Positions 10,041 to 20,200 of a stretch of DNA of 64,000 nucleotides are shown here, piece by piece. The stretch spans positions 682,001 to 746,000 of the forward strand of contig WHUX01000007.1 in assembly GCA_015179025.1 (NCBI GenBank), given 5' to 3'. Source of the stretch: Terfezia claveryi. Its lineage: Eukaryota > Ascomycota > Pezizomycetes > Pezizales > Pezizaceae. Numbering within the stretch: position 1 is the stretch's first letter; each line of letters begins with the position of its first letter. A program made the translations under genes and the position numbers. The notes under the pieces were generated by a model. It worked only from the letters and a program-made list of their open reading frames with translations, ran no database searches and was not told the origin of the DNA.

Positions 10041-10378
10041 TCAGTCGACTGGGAGAGACTTCCTGGGGTATCGCTGGTAGAACAGGGTAACCAAATCCTG
10101 CGCATTCTCCAAGTCCTCTACGGGTTGCCAAGTGGCCTCCTCGTCCCCTAACTACTTGACCTTATACTAAACTCATCCATAGTGTTTCCTTGAGTCCAGT
10201 ACCTCCTCAACCTCCCACTCCTCTTCACCTGCGATCACCACTAGAGGAGGTGGGGGGTGCTTTTGCCCGGGAAGGGGATCGTCGGCGGCTGGCTTGATCT
10301 CCGAGACATAAATGACCAGATGGCGCTTGATATCCTTGGGAAATCTCAGCCGGTAAGCATGAGTGCCCACAGCTGCTA
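10041..10378 (-). pseudogene. GA-2 pol C-terminus with chromodomain
   Basis: The minus strand encodes the end of integrase: GTHAYRLRFPKDIKRH, VSEIKPAADDPLPGQ, then the chromodomain start EEEWEVEEVLDSR. A stop at 10173 interrupts the chromodomain; the natural pol stop is at 10041-10043. A chromodomain on integrase directs insertion to heterochromatin in this class. The right edge is the GB-1 insertion site (TGCTA), across which the frame joins LDHKFLGPYEVLA at 25790. Confidence 0.85.
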
Positions 10379-11057
10379 TGTAATGAATGGTACTAGACAA
10401 TATTCATTCGGTACTATTTATACAATCTATATCTGTAGGCACGGACGTTTATATATTTCGGTTCTGCTGAGGTAAGACCTCAGAAGGGTAGGGAGATTAC
10501 TATGTGGGATGTTCCCAAAGGGAACAGTAATTAACTGGTATAATCTATCTTATATGATTTGTGCTATCTAAGCTATATAATCTTGATCTGATTGGAATAT
10601 AGGCTTGCTTGCTCTGAGTACTTGCTTGGTTGCTTCTTGTCTTTCTGTGGATTCCAGAGGGAATCCAGCGGCCTATTTATACTCGTCTAAGATCTGATAA
10701 CTAAGGAAATAAATACAATAAAAGGTGGCACACCAGAAGGTAGTACGCTATACAAAAAGGGTCATGTGGCCATAGTAATAAGTCACACGCCTTAAACAAT
10801 GGTCATGTGGCCATAGTAATAAGTCACACGCCTTAAACAGAGGTCACGCGGCCATAATGAGGGTGTCTTCATATGGCAAGTGCCATGGAACTTCCCATGG
10901 CAAATTCCGCGTGCTATAGACGCTTATAAAGCAATAGGAGGTAGTAGAAGGCTAGTTCTTCAACCGAGAGGCTTAGTTACATAATATAGTAGTAATATAG
11001 GAAATACAAAAGTATATAATCAATTATATAAGCAATGAAACAACGTTCTCCATTACA
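10379..11057 (-). repeat. GB-1 3' LTR (679 bp)
   Basis: In element sense starts TGTAATGGAGAACG and ends CCATTCATTACA. It contains TATAAATA, two 41-bp tandem units in U3 and several short hairpins in R/U5. It is paired with 25104-25781. Confidence 0.92.
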
Positions 11058-11085
11058 CTTCCCCACATAGAAGGATTTCCTATCC

Positions 11086-14000
11086 TTACTTCTTTCGCTC
11101 TGCCATATTGGTTTCCATACGTCCTAAGATTTGATGCATTGTTAATACATTAGCATTAACATGAATATTCTGAGTGTTTCCTTGACTCATGATTCTATCT
11201 CGTTCTTGTTAGATGAGAGCTCGAGTCTCATCTCTGGTTCGTGGTCCTTGTTTTCCTTTAGTCCTTAGACGTCTCTTGAATGTTTCTTCCATACTTCCGG
11301 TCGTCCAGAAGTCTTGAAGAATTTCAGTGGTGATATCCTTGGCGTTTACCCAGGAGTCATGTTTAGGTGAGTATCTAAGCCATCTAACCTTATATTGTCT
11401 TTCTCCAGTTCGAGGAGCTGTTCTGAATTCTAATATCTTTTCAACTTCATAACGATCTTCTTGAATTGGTCCTGGTTCCTGAGATTGTCTGTGAGGGAAC
11501 TGGGTAGGATCATTTTTATAGTAGGGTTTAAGTTTGCTGATATGAAAAGTATTATATATAAGGTGGAGGTCAGGTTGACTGTATAGGTCTAGGGTATAGT
11601 TATTGCGTTTCCGATTACTGGAAATAATGGGAAATGGGCCTAGCCATTTTGGTTTGAGTTTGGGTGAGACGTTCGATAGGTTGATGTTTTCTGAGGAAAG
11701 CATAACTTATTGTCTGACTGAAAATTTGGCTGTATTGGGTAGTCATTTGTTCGCTTGAGATGCTTGAGTCTTCTTGGTATCATATAGGTTTTTAGACGTT
11801 ACCTCATGACGTTCATTTGCTGGTACATATGCATTAATGGGGTATGGAAGTATCAATACGCCAAGATGTGCATTAAATCCAAATAGTGTGGAAAAGGGAC
11901 TATTCTGTCTAGCGGCATTATACCTAGAGTTGAGTTTCAACTGTATCTCTGGTAGTTTCTGTAGCCAATCAAATCCTTCAATTTTACAGGCTCTTGCTAC
12001 TTGTAGAATTTCTTTGTTCACAATTTCCGATTGTCCGTCTGCACGTGGATGATATGCGGTGGACGGTTCCAACTTGATTCCTTTATTCCTAGCCCAATCT
12101 TGAAAGTGCATTGACATAAAAAGAGTGTCGCGATCAAATACAATACAGAAAGGGTATCCCATAGCTGGGACTACATGAGTATCAAAGGTAGCAGTACATT
12201 GTTCTGCTGTGAAATTATCTGAGACAGGAATAAGAAACTTGAATCCTGATTGTCTATCAACAATCGTTCAAAGTCGTGAAATACAAACTACATGATCTTC
12301 TTCAACAGGAATATTCGGGTACAAAATTGAACACTTAGTAAACATAGGTGCTAACTTAAGAAAATTCATCGATATGTCAGTCCATGGCCTACTTGGTACA
12401 TGTAATGGGGTTACGAGTCCAAGTGGCGCCTTGTTGGAATACTTTGTCCGTTGACAAGTATCACAACTTCTGATATAGTCCTTAGTTGGTTCTGCAAAGG
12501 ACTGGCAATCATATCGGTCAGTAAGATATTTCATCGTTTTTTCAATACCACCATGAGCGGTTGCTTCATATGCATCTTTAATAACCAATTCGAGATAGTT
12601 CTTACCTTCGATGTTAAAGGTAGAGGGCAAGACTAGTCTCCATTATCCTTGTCGGTTCTTGACATACAAAAATCCATCTTTTATTCTATGATCCTTACAG
12701 TTCACAAAGGTATCATAGTAGTTCTTCCAGATAGGGCATACTCTCATGCACGATTGATATGCGGCTTTCATACCTGTTCCTTGGTCAAGTCAGTGTGTGA
12801 TGAAGTAGTCCTTGTTATCTTCCCATCCATCACTGATGTGCTTCTCTTCAATGAGCTTGTTGAGGGTCGGTTCAATCCTTGTGTTGAAGTCATTGATGGT
12901 GGGTTTCTTCTCCTTGCATGTGGAAGCATTATGTCCTGAAAACTTACAGAAATCACAACGGTGTCTGGAGGTCTTGGTGTTTTGAATGAAAGAGGGCAAA
13001 TCTTCGTCAATTGCTACTCGCTTTTTTGAACGAGTGGTGACGGCGGTGGTGTTAATTGGAATCGCATTACGCTGCTAGCGGTTGCAGCTGGTTGTTGAGG
13101 TGCATTCCATGGTTGTTGTGGGGCAACAGGAGTATTCATGATCTCCTGTTCCATTTGTCGGTTGGTCATCTGTTCAGTAGGGTTACTGAACTAAATGCTA
13201 GGTTGGAGAGTGGGTTGTGTCGGCTTGTTGGCAATCCATCTTTTTGCCCATTCTCTGATTTCCTAGATAGCTTCTTCACGGCTGAGAGCTTGTGGAGGTG
13301 GATAAGCTGGTGTTTGTTGTACTGGTGCTAGTTCCTTTTGAGGCTCATTTGCGGATATGAGATGCGCAATACGAGTCATAAGGAATTCCTTCTCCTTCTT
13401 AAGAACTGAGGCTGTCAGGTTACAGTTCAAACTGCCATGTCCGTGGTAGTTGCAGATTGCACATGTTTCGACGGTGAACATGCGGTTGTTCATGGCGTGG
13501 GAGCTCCCATGAACTGGACAGTAAAAATCACAGCAAAAGGACCAGTGCATCCTTTTGTGTTGTTGCCAATTGCTATAAGCTAGGTCGATAGCAATTTCTT
13601 TCACTTCTTCAGGAGCAAGGGTATTTTGTTGTGCGTTTTCAGAAGATGGAGGCCTATATCTTAGTCCAAGAACTGTTAAGGGTTTGTTCTTGTTTATATT
13701 GAGTATACGATTATACCTGCTGAAAACTTCTTCTGGTATGGTGGATAGAGTCTCATCATCTGAGGACTCTTCTTCCTTCATCATGTCATATTCACTTTCT
13801 TCATCTGGGATGCCTTCGAAATATGGACAGAAGATATGGTGTCCAAGTTCTTTGGCTCTTACACGACATTTGTTAAAGTTGCAGTCGACATGCTTGAAAT
13901 TGATAGCTCCGCGAGAAACCATATTGTTCTGAGTAGAGGTTTCTTGTGAGTGGAAAGTTTTTAAAGCGTTGGTAGAGATGTTGCGGTTGTAGGTATGGTT

Positions 14001-14240
14001 AGGAGGATCGATGCTATTGGAAATATAATCATCCTCGGTGGTGGGAGTGTCCAAGTATTTATGCTTTCTTGTTAGAGCGTCTGCTATCAAATTTTCCTTT
14101 CCTGCGGTATGCTGTATGTCTATATCAAATTCCATTAGGTAATCTTGCCATCGCCTCAATTTTTGACTTGCAGGCGTTTGAGTATGGAAGGTTACTAACG
14201 GTTTGTGTTCGGTAAGGATAGTGAACTTGTGACCTCTCAA
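11086..14240 (-). pseudogene. GB-1 pol: RNase H, zinc module, integrase, chromodomain
   Basis: Begins directly after a TAA at 14241-14243. RNase H shows FTILTEHKPL and AGKENLIADAL. Then about 1.4 kb of Cys/His-rich sequence follows: CNFNKC, acidic EEESSDDETL, CDFYCPVHG, CCHC knuckle 1 (13422-13463), a Q/P-rich stretch and CCHC knuckle 2 (12916-12957). The integrase has HGGIEKT, CDTCQRTK, MGYPFCIVFDRDTLF and ADGQSEIVNKE. A chromodomain (RYEVEKILEFR, YKVRWL, DSWVNAKD) lies at about 11330-11450. A TAA at 11209-11211 truncates the tail; the ancestral stop is at 11086. Frameshifts occur near 13020 and 12290. Confidence 0.85.
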
Positions 14241-15461
14241 TTATGCTTCAAAAAATTTTAATGAGTCAATAATCGCTAATAATTCTTTTTGAAAGGTAGG
14301 ATAATTGAGTTGTGCTAGATTAAATTTTCTAGAGTGGAAGCATGATGGTCTGATATGCATCAACAGTCCTTGACCTATCCAAGATCCTAGTCCTACATCA
14401 CTAGCATCACAGACTAAATATTTGGGTTCAGTAGATTCATTATTCCAGGGTTTTAAAACATGTGGGGAATTCACGAGTTCGTTGAGTTTTTCAAACGCTG
14501 CATTATGAGTATCTGTCCATTCCCATTTCTTTGTTTCTCCTTGCAGTTCTGACAGGGTGCTCGCATACGATGCCAAGTCAGGAATAAATCTGCTGAGATA
14601 ATTAACAATTCTAAGGAATCCTCTAAGATCCTTTTTCCTTGTAGGAGTTGTAAATGTTAATATAGTAGTCCTCTTCTTCGGGTCTACATGTAATCTATCT
14701 GATGTCAAAACATGTCCTAAGATTTCCAATCTTGGAGTAAAAAACTGGCATTTGCTTTCTTTGAGATAGAATTTCTCATCCTGTAGATGTTGAAGTACTT
14801 TCTTCAATAATTCTACATGTTCTTCATACGTTTTAGAGAATATAATAATATTATCAATATAGATGATTAAATTTTTATAGACCATGTCCTTAAAAATTTC
14901 ATGCAGAATGCGAACCATGGTAGCAGGTGCGTTACGATCTCCTTGTTGCATAACTCTACTTCTGAAATATCCCATGTGACATAAAAAGGTAGAGTGTTGT
15001 TCAAATTCTTTATTGTTCCTGATATTAAAAAATCCGTCGGCTAAGTCGAGCTTAGTCCAAATGGGATTCTCCGCTACTAGTTCAATTGCTTCATTAATAT
15101 CTGGCAATGGGGTGTGGTCCGGTTCGATGGCTAAATTGCAGTCTCGACAGTCATTGACATGTCTGGCTTCTTCCGGTTTATCTCGTTTAGGGATAGTGAA
15201 CATGACTACAGCATTTGTGTCATTTTCTACTCTATATATGCAACCTGATACTTCTTCTTCGACTAATTTGTCATGGATTTGTTGTCTAAATCGATGTCCT
15301 GAGGGTCGCCATTTTGGTATCCAAGTAGCTCCTGCTTTGGGTTTGATAGAGTGATTAATTTTTCTTAGTGGAGGTAATTCCCATGGAATTGTCTTGGGAA
15401 ATAATAAGGGAAACTCCATTACCAGGTTGAATTGTTTCTGTACTGTAGAAACAGCTGTCAC
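14241..15461 (-). pseudogene. GB-1 pol: reverse transcriptase
   Basis: An almost intact RT frame: KPKAGATWIPKW, FTIPKRDKPEEARHVNDCRD, LDLADGFFNIR, MQQGDRNAPATM, then the catalytic box as YIDN (14850-14861) instead of YIDD, a G-to-A change that should abolish polymerase activity. The connection reads LHVDPKKRTTIL, RGFLRIVNYLSRFI and YLVCDASDVGLGSW (start of RNase H). It ends in a TAA at 14241-14243 that GB-2 shares. The upstream end is cut by GA-3 within ELVTAVS. Confidence 0.88.
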
Positions 15462-16050
15462 TGTCACAACCATCCTTTCCTAGCCGGGTTTGAGAGTCAG
15501 ACGGGATTCCGTCCGACTCTCGTTATTGTTGATTGTAGTCTTGATTTGACACTCGAACAGGCTTGTTTGGGTGTCGTCGATGAGTGATTGTTATCTTAGC
15601 TTCCGAGATAGGAATCTCGGGAAGCTTATTCCTTCCACGGCCTTGGCCTGGAATCATGTATATATATCTTCGTCCCTCCGCCCTCTCGTTGGATCCCCAT
15701 CCAACGTCTTGTATACCCAATACAGGACCTTGCTTCCCCCAGCGCTTGTGCACCTCCCTTGTGCACATCCTTGTCTCGAACAAACAACTCTGCAGTACAG
15801 CTGCCTCCCTTGACACATGCGGCAACTGCCTCCGCGTGTCTCGTGTCTCTTATCTCTTGCCTCTTGCCTCTTGCCTCTTGCTTCTTGCCTCTTGCCTCTT
15901 GCCTCTTGCCTCTTGCCTCTTGCCTCTTGCCCTTGCCCCTGTCTCAGTCTTCCCCCGATCACACACGTAGTGCTCCTACGTGTGCGATTGCCCCTTGCCA
16001 CTTCCCCGGCGTACCCCTTGGTCGCCTTGTTCCCCAGAGCCCTCGTTACA
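15462..16050 (+). repeat. GA-3 5' LTR (589 bp)
   Basis: TGTCACAACC...CGTTACA. A hairpin GAGAGTCAGACGG/CCGTCCGACTCTC lies near its start, a second hairpin (CCGAGAT/ATCTCGG) at about 15603-15622, a TATA element at 15655-15667 and eleven TCTTGCC units at about 15854-15930. The first ~74 bp resemble the GA-4/GA-5 LTR and the rest the GA-2 LTR. Confidence 0.93.
15655..15707 (+). promoter_or_regulatory. GA-3 LTR promoter and self-primer
   Basis: A TATA element (TGTATATATAT, 15655-15667) is followed about 32-40 bp later by ATCCAACGT (15699-15707), the expected start region of the RNA. That 9-mer is the exact reverse complement of ACGTTGGAT at 16053-16061, two bases past the LTR. This is the Tf1 arrangement, where the RNA 5' end folds back to prime minus-strand synthesis. 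The start site is inferred, not shown. Confidence 0.65.
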
Positions 16051-16052
16051 CT

Positions 16053-16061
16053 ACGTTGGAT
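16053..16061 (+). other. GA-3 self-primer binding site
   Basis: ACGTTGGAT, 2 nt after the 5' LTR end, pairs perfectly with ATCCAACGT in the LTR. No tRNA 3' end with an appropriate CCA complement is recognisable at this position. Confidence 0.65.
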
Positions 16062-16081
16062 CTTTCAGACCAACCGGTACG

Positions 16082-17215
16082 ATGTCCGCGAACATTCCAC
16101 TACCCACCGATAGATTCGCAGCCTGGAGGGCGACTCCGATCCCATCAGACCCGACAGAACTATCAGCATACCGACGAACTGTGATCGAGATATTCACAGA
16201 TACTTATGCCATCGGCGAACAACAAGGAGCGGACCTTCAGAAAGCCGAAAGGCGAATCCGAGAAGCTGAAGATGAAATAACCCTCCTCCGAGAAGATGCA
16301 GCGGAGGACAGGATAACCATCCGGAGACTGACTCGTGCTTTGGACCTGACCGATAGTCCAAAAAACCAGAAAACACAAGACCTACCCACCCCGCCCAAGT
16401 TTAATGGTGACCGGGGCCGGCTACGAGCATGAAAAAACTCTGTGCAGATAAAACTCTCTGGGGACTCGGCGAAGTTCCCCACCATCCACCACCAGCTCTC
16501 ATACGTCTATGGCCTACTGGAGGGTAAGGCCATGGACCAGGTACAGCCCTTCGTCAAGGCCACAGGGATTGATCTGATAGACATCCCAGCACTAATGGCA
16601 ATCCTGGACCGAGCCTTCGGAGACCCGGATCCTAAAGGAACCGCCAGCAGGGCCCTGCGAGACCTCAAGCAAAAACACAACGAACTGTCAGCCTATGTCG
16701 CTGAGTTCTCCAGGCTAGCAGCAGAGCTCAATTAGAATGATGAAGCCAAGCTCGATCAGTTCAAAGACGGGCTTACCTTCGAGCTGAAAAAGGCTCTGGT
16801 TTACTGCCCACCGACCAAGACCCTGGAGGGACTTATTAAACAAGCTAGCTGGGTGGAACAGTAGACAGCGGCACTCAGAGCCCCCCAAAAGACACTCCCG
16901 ACCTCGACTCCCCGTACACCATTTCTGACAGCACGCACCCAACAACAACAACCCACACCAGTCAACAAGCCTGCACACCCCTCCCTGGTAGCGGGTGGGG
17001 CTGCCTCCATGGACCTGTCAGCAGGTAGACCTCGTCTTACCCAGGAGGAAAGGGACCGTCGCCGCACTCAGGGTTTGTGCATTGCATGCGGAAAGGGGGA
17101 CCATTTTATCGCGGCATGTCCCCTCCGCAAAAACCGCTCGATGGCCGCCCACGCCATCTCCGAATCCAGGATTGAAGAGGTGGATGAGTCGGGAAAAGCC
17201 CTGTCCCTTGCATAG
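16082..17215 (+). pseudogene. GA-3 gag
   Basis: ATG at 16082 (MSANIPLPTDRF), about 30 nt after the LTR. Order: N-terminal region, a coiled-coil-prone stretch (about residues 40-85, EAEDEITLLREDA), a capsid-like core (LRDLKQKHNELSAYVAEFSRLA), a P/Q linker and a single CCHC knuckle CIACGKGDHFIAAC, then a TAG at 17213. The product would form the particle coat. Three internal stops break it: TGA 16430-16432, TAG 16733-16735, TAG 16862-16864. Intact homologues show W, W and Q at these codons. Confidence 0.88.
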
Positions 17216-17236
17216 TCACTGACACTAGCAAGGGAC
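17191..17236 (+). promoter_or_regulatory. Programmed -1 frameshift signal between gag and pol
   Basis: A slippery heptamer G GGA AAA (17191-17197) in the gag frame, a 5-nt spacer, then a perfect 9-bp hairpin GTCCCTTGC (17203-17211)/GCAAGGGAC (17228-17236) with a 16-nt loop containing the gag TAG. A -1 slip enters the pol frame, which stays open from here into protease. Pol has no ATG until 17284. All four GA copies with this region keep it. Confidence 0.82.
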
Positions 17237-17250
17237 CTATCCTGAGTCAT

Positions 17251-20200
17251 TTGTCTTTGTCGTCTTTCTCTGTTCCTGCATCTATGTCTGTTGACGAATC
17301 TCGCTTGTTTGGCGAGCATTTTGTAGTACCAATAACTGTTAAATTCAATGGTAAAACAGTGGTAACATCAGCTCTCATAGATTGTGGTGCTTCAGGAATA
17401 GCCTTCATTGATCAGACCTTTGTCAGTAAAAATTCGATACCAACAGCCAAGCTAAAGACCCCCCGCCTTCTTGATGTCATTGATGGCCGACCTATCTCTT
17501 CCGGGGCTATTACCGACCTCGCGTGTCTGCCCAGTGCCATTGGAGACCATTCGGAGGACCTCCCAATGTTCGTGACCAAACTAAAATATCCAATTGTCCT
17601 TGGGATCCCCTGGCTCAGAATGCACGATGTGTCAGTCAGCTTCGGCTCTTACACCTTGCAATTCAACAGCCATTATTGCAGAACAAACTGTGGAGGTCCA
17701 AAAATCACCGTCACGGGGCTATGTGCATTACCACCCCCGATAATCCACCCAACCCAGGTGGTACACCAGCCCGCGCACATCAATGCTGCTCACTGCCCTG
17801 CTCCCCCTGCTCCCCCCGTTCCCCCCGTTCCCCCCGTTCCTCCCGTTCCTCCCGTTCCTCCCGTTCCCCCCGTTCCCCCTACTCCCCCTGTTCAACCTCC
17901 CCCAAAGCCCCTGAATATTAGCTTAATTGGGGCAGGGGCTTTCACTTATCTCACGAGGAGACACAAGCTGAAGGCACATGCCCTTTCCATACATGAGGTG
18001 AACCTGGAAATCAACAAGATGCGACCTAAGGAGGAGTGGAAGGCCATGGTCCCGGATGAATACCACGAGTTTATTGATCTGTTCTCGGAAAAAGCCGCGG
18101 AGAAGCTGGCGCCCCACCGACCATATGACCACACAATTCCGCTGGTAGAGGGTAAGACCCCCCCCTATGGGCCCCTCTACGGAATGTCCCGGGTGGAGCT
18201 GGAGGCCCTGAAGAAATACTTGGAGGAAAACCTCAACAAGAGCTTCATTTGCCATAGCTCTTCACCAGCGGGTGCCCCAGTGCTTTTCATGAAGAAATCG
18301 GACGGCTCTCTCCGGTTGTGTGTTGATTACCGGGGCCTAAACGAGATAACGGTCAAAAACAGGTACCCCCTACCCCTAATCCAGGAGACATTAGCCAGGC
18401 TCTCCAAGGCCAAATGGTTCACCAAACTGGATTTAAGAGGGGCTTACAACCTGGTACGGATCGCCGAGGGGGAGGAGTGGAAAACTGCCTTCTGAACACG
18501 ATATGGCCATTTTGAATATAATGTGATGCCCTTTGGCCTAACCAATGCCCCTGCCTCCTTCCAGCACTTCATCAATGACACCTTGCAGGATTTCCTCGAT
18601 GTGTTCTGCACAGCTTACCTGGACGATATCCTCATATACTCGGACTCCCTAGCGGAACACAAAATCCATGTGAGGCAGGTGTTAGAGAAGCTGGAGAAGG
18701 CCGGATTATACCTGAAACCGGAGAAATGCGAGTTTCATGTGCAGGAGGTCAAGTATCTGGGGTTAATCATCACTACAGAAGGTATCAGGATGGACCCCAC
18801 CAAGGTTACCGCTGTCCAGGAATGGCAAATCCCAGCAAATCTTAAGGATGTCCAGGCCTTCCTGGGATTCGCCAACTTTTACCGACGGTTCATTCTAGGA
18901 TATTCCAAGATCGTGGCCCCCCTCACAGCCCTGACCAAAAAGGACCGGCGATTCCACTGGAGTCCAGAAGCCCAATCTGCCTTCCAGAACCTCAAGGAAG
19001 CCTTCTGCTCAGCTCCCATACTAGCTCACTTTGATCCCGATAGCGAGTGTATTATGGAAACGGATGCCTCCGACTATGTCTCCGCCGGAATCCTGTCCCA
19101 GTATGTCAATGGAGTCCTCCACCCGGTGGCCTATTTCTTCAAAAAGCACTCCCCGGCGGAGTGTAATTACGAGATCTATGATAAGGAGTTAATGGCCATT
19201 GTGCGAGCATTCGAGGAGTGGAGGCCACACCTAGAGTCAGCCAAGGGGATCATCGAGGTGCTATCCGATCATAAGAATCTTGAGTACTTCACCACCACTA
19301 AGCTGCTGAACCGACGGCAGGCTAGGTGGTCGGAGTTCTTATCTCGATTCAACTTCAAGATCAAGTATCGGCCTGGAAAAGCTGGGGGTAAGCCAGACGC
19401 ACTGACCAGGAGATCAGGAGATCTCCCTAAAGGGGGGGATGAAAGGCTGAAGTACCAAAATCAGGTGGTATTGAAGCCCGAAAACCTTGATCTAGCGGCC
19501 AATGTCCTTGCTGAAGCTGAGGCTGGGGCTGATGCGGAAGCTGAAGCTGAGGCTAATGCTGAAGCTGAGGCTAATGCTGAAGCTGAGGCTAATGCTGAAG
19601 CGGAGGCTGAGGCGAGAGCTGACCTCCAACAACTGGTGAGACAGGCATACGAGGATGACCCCCTGGCCAAGGAAATTATCGCCGCAGTGGATTCCGGCCA
19701 GCGCCGCCACCCCAAAATCTCCCTAGCCGAGTGCACCGTCCAGGAAGGCCTCCTATACCACCGGGAACAGCTCTATATACCAGAAGGAGGAGGGTTACGC
19801 CTGAGGCTGATCGAGGAACACCACGATACCCTGGTGGCAGGTCACCCTGGAGTGGCCAAGACGTTAGAGCTTCTGGCCAGGGAATACACCTGGATTGACC
19901 AGCGGAAGGAAGTGGAGCGATACATACGGAACTGCCATGTTTGCAAGCGTGCTAAGCCTGTCCGCCATGCCCCGTACGGGACCCTGAAACCTCTGGAGAT
20001 TCCGGATCGGCCCTGGCTGCACCTTACCATGGATTTCGTGACGGGATTGCCGGAAGACTCGGGGTTCAACGCCATCCTGATGGTGGTCGATTGGTTGACA
20101 AAGATGAGGCATGTTATACCTTGCCGGGATACCTGCTCTGCCCCAGAGTTAGCCAACCTCTACCTCAATAATGTATTCCGGTATCACGGCCTCCCTGAAT

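Noticed and set aside
15817..16113. Frames with repeated SCLLPLA, and the opposite EARGKRQ repeats (also 21467-21960)
   Set aside because: They read through the TCTTGCC microsatellite of the LTR, not protein genes.
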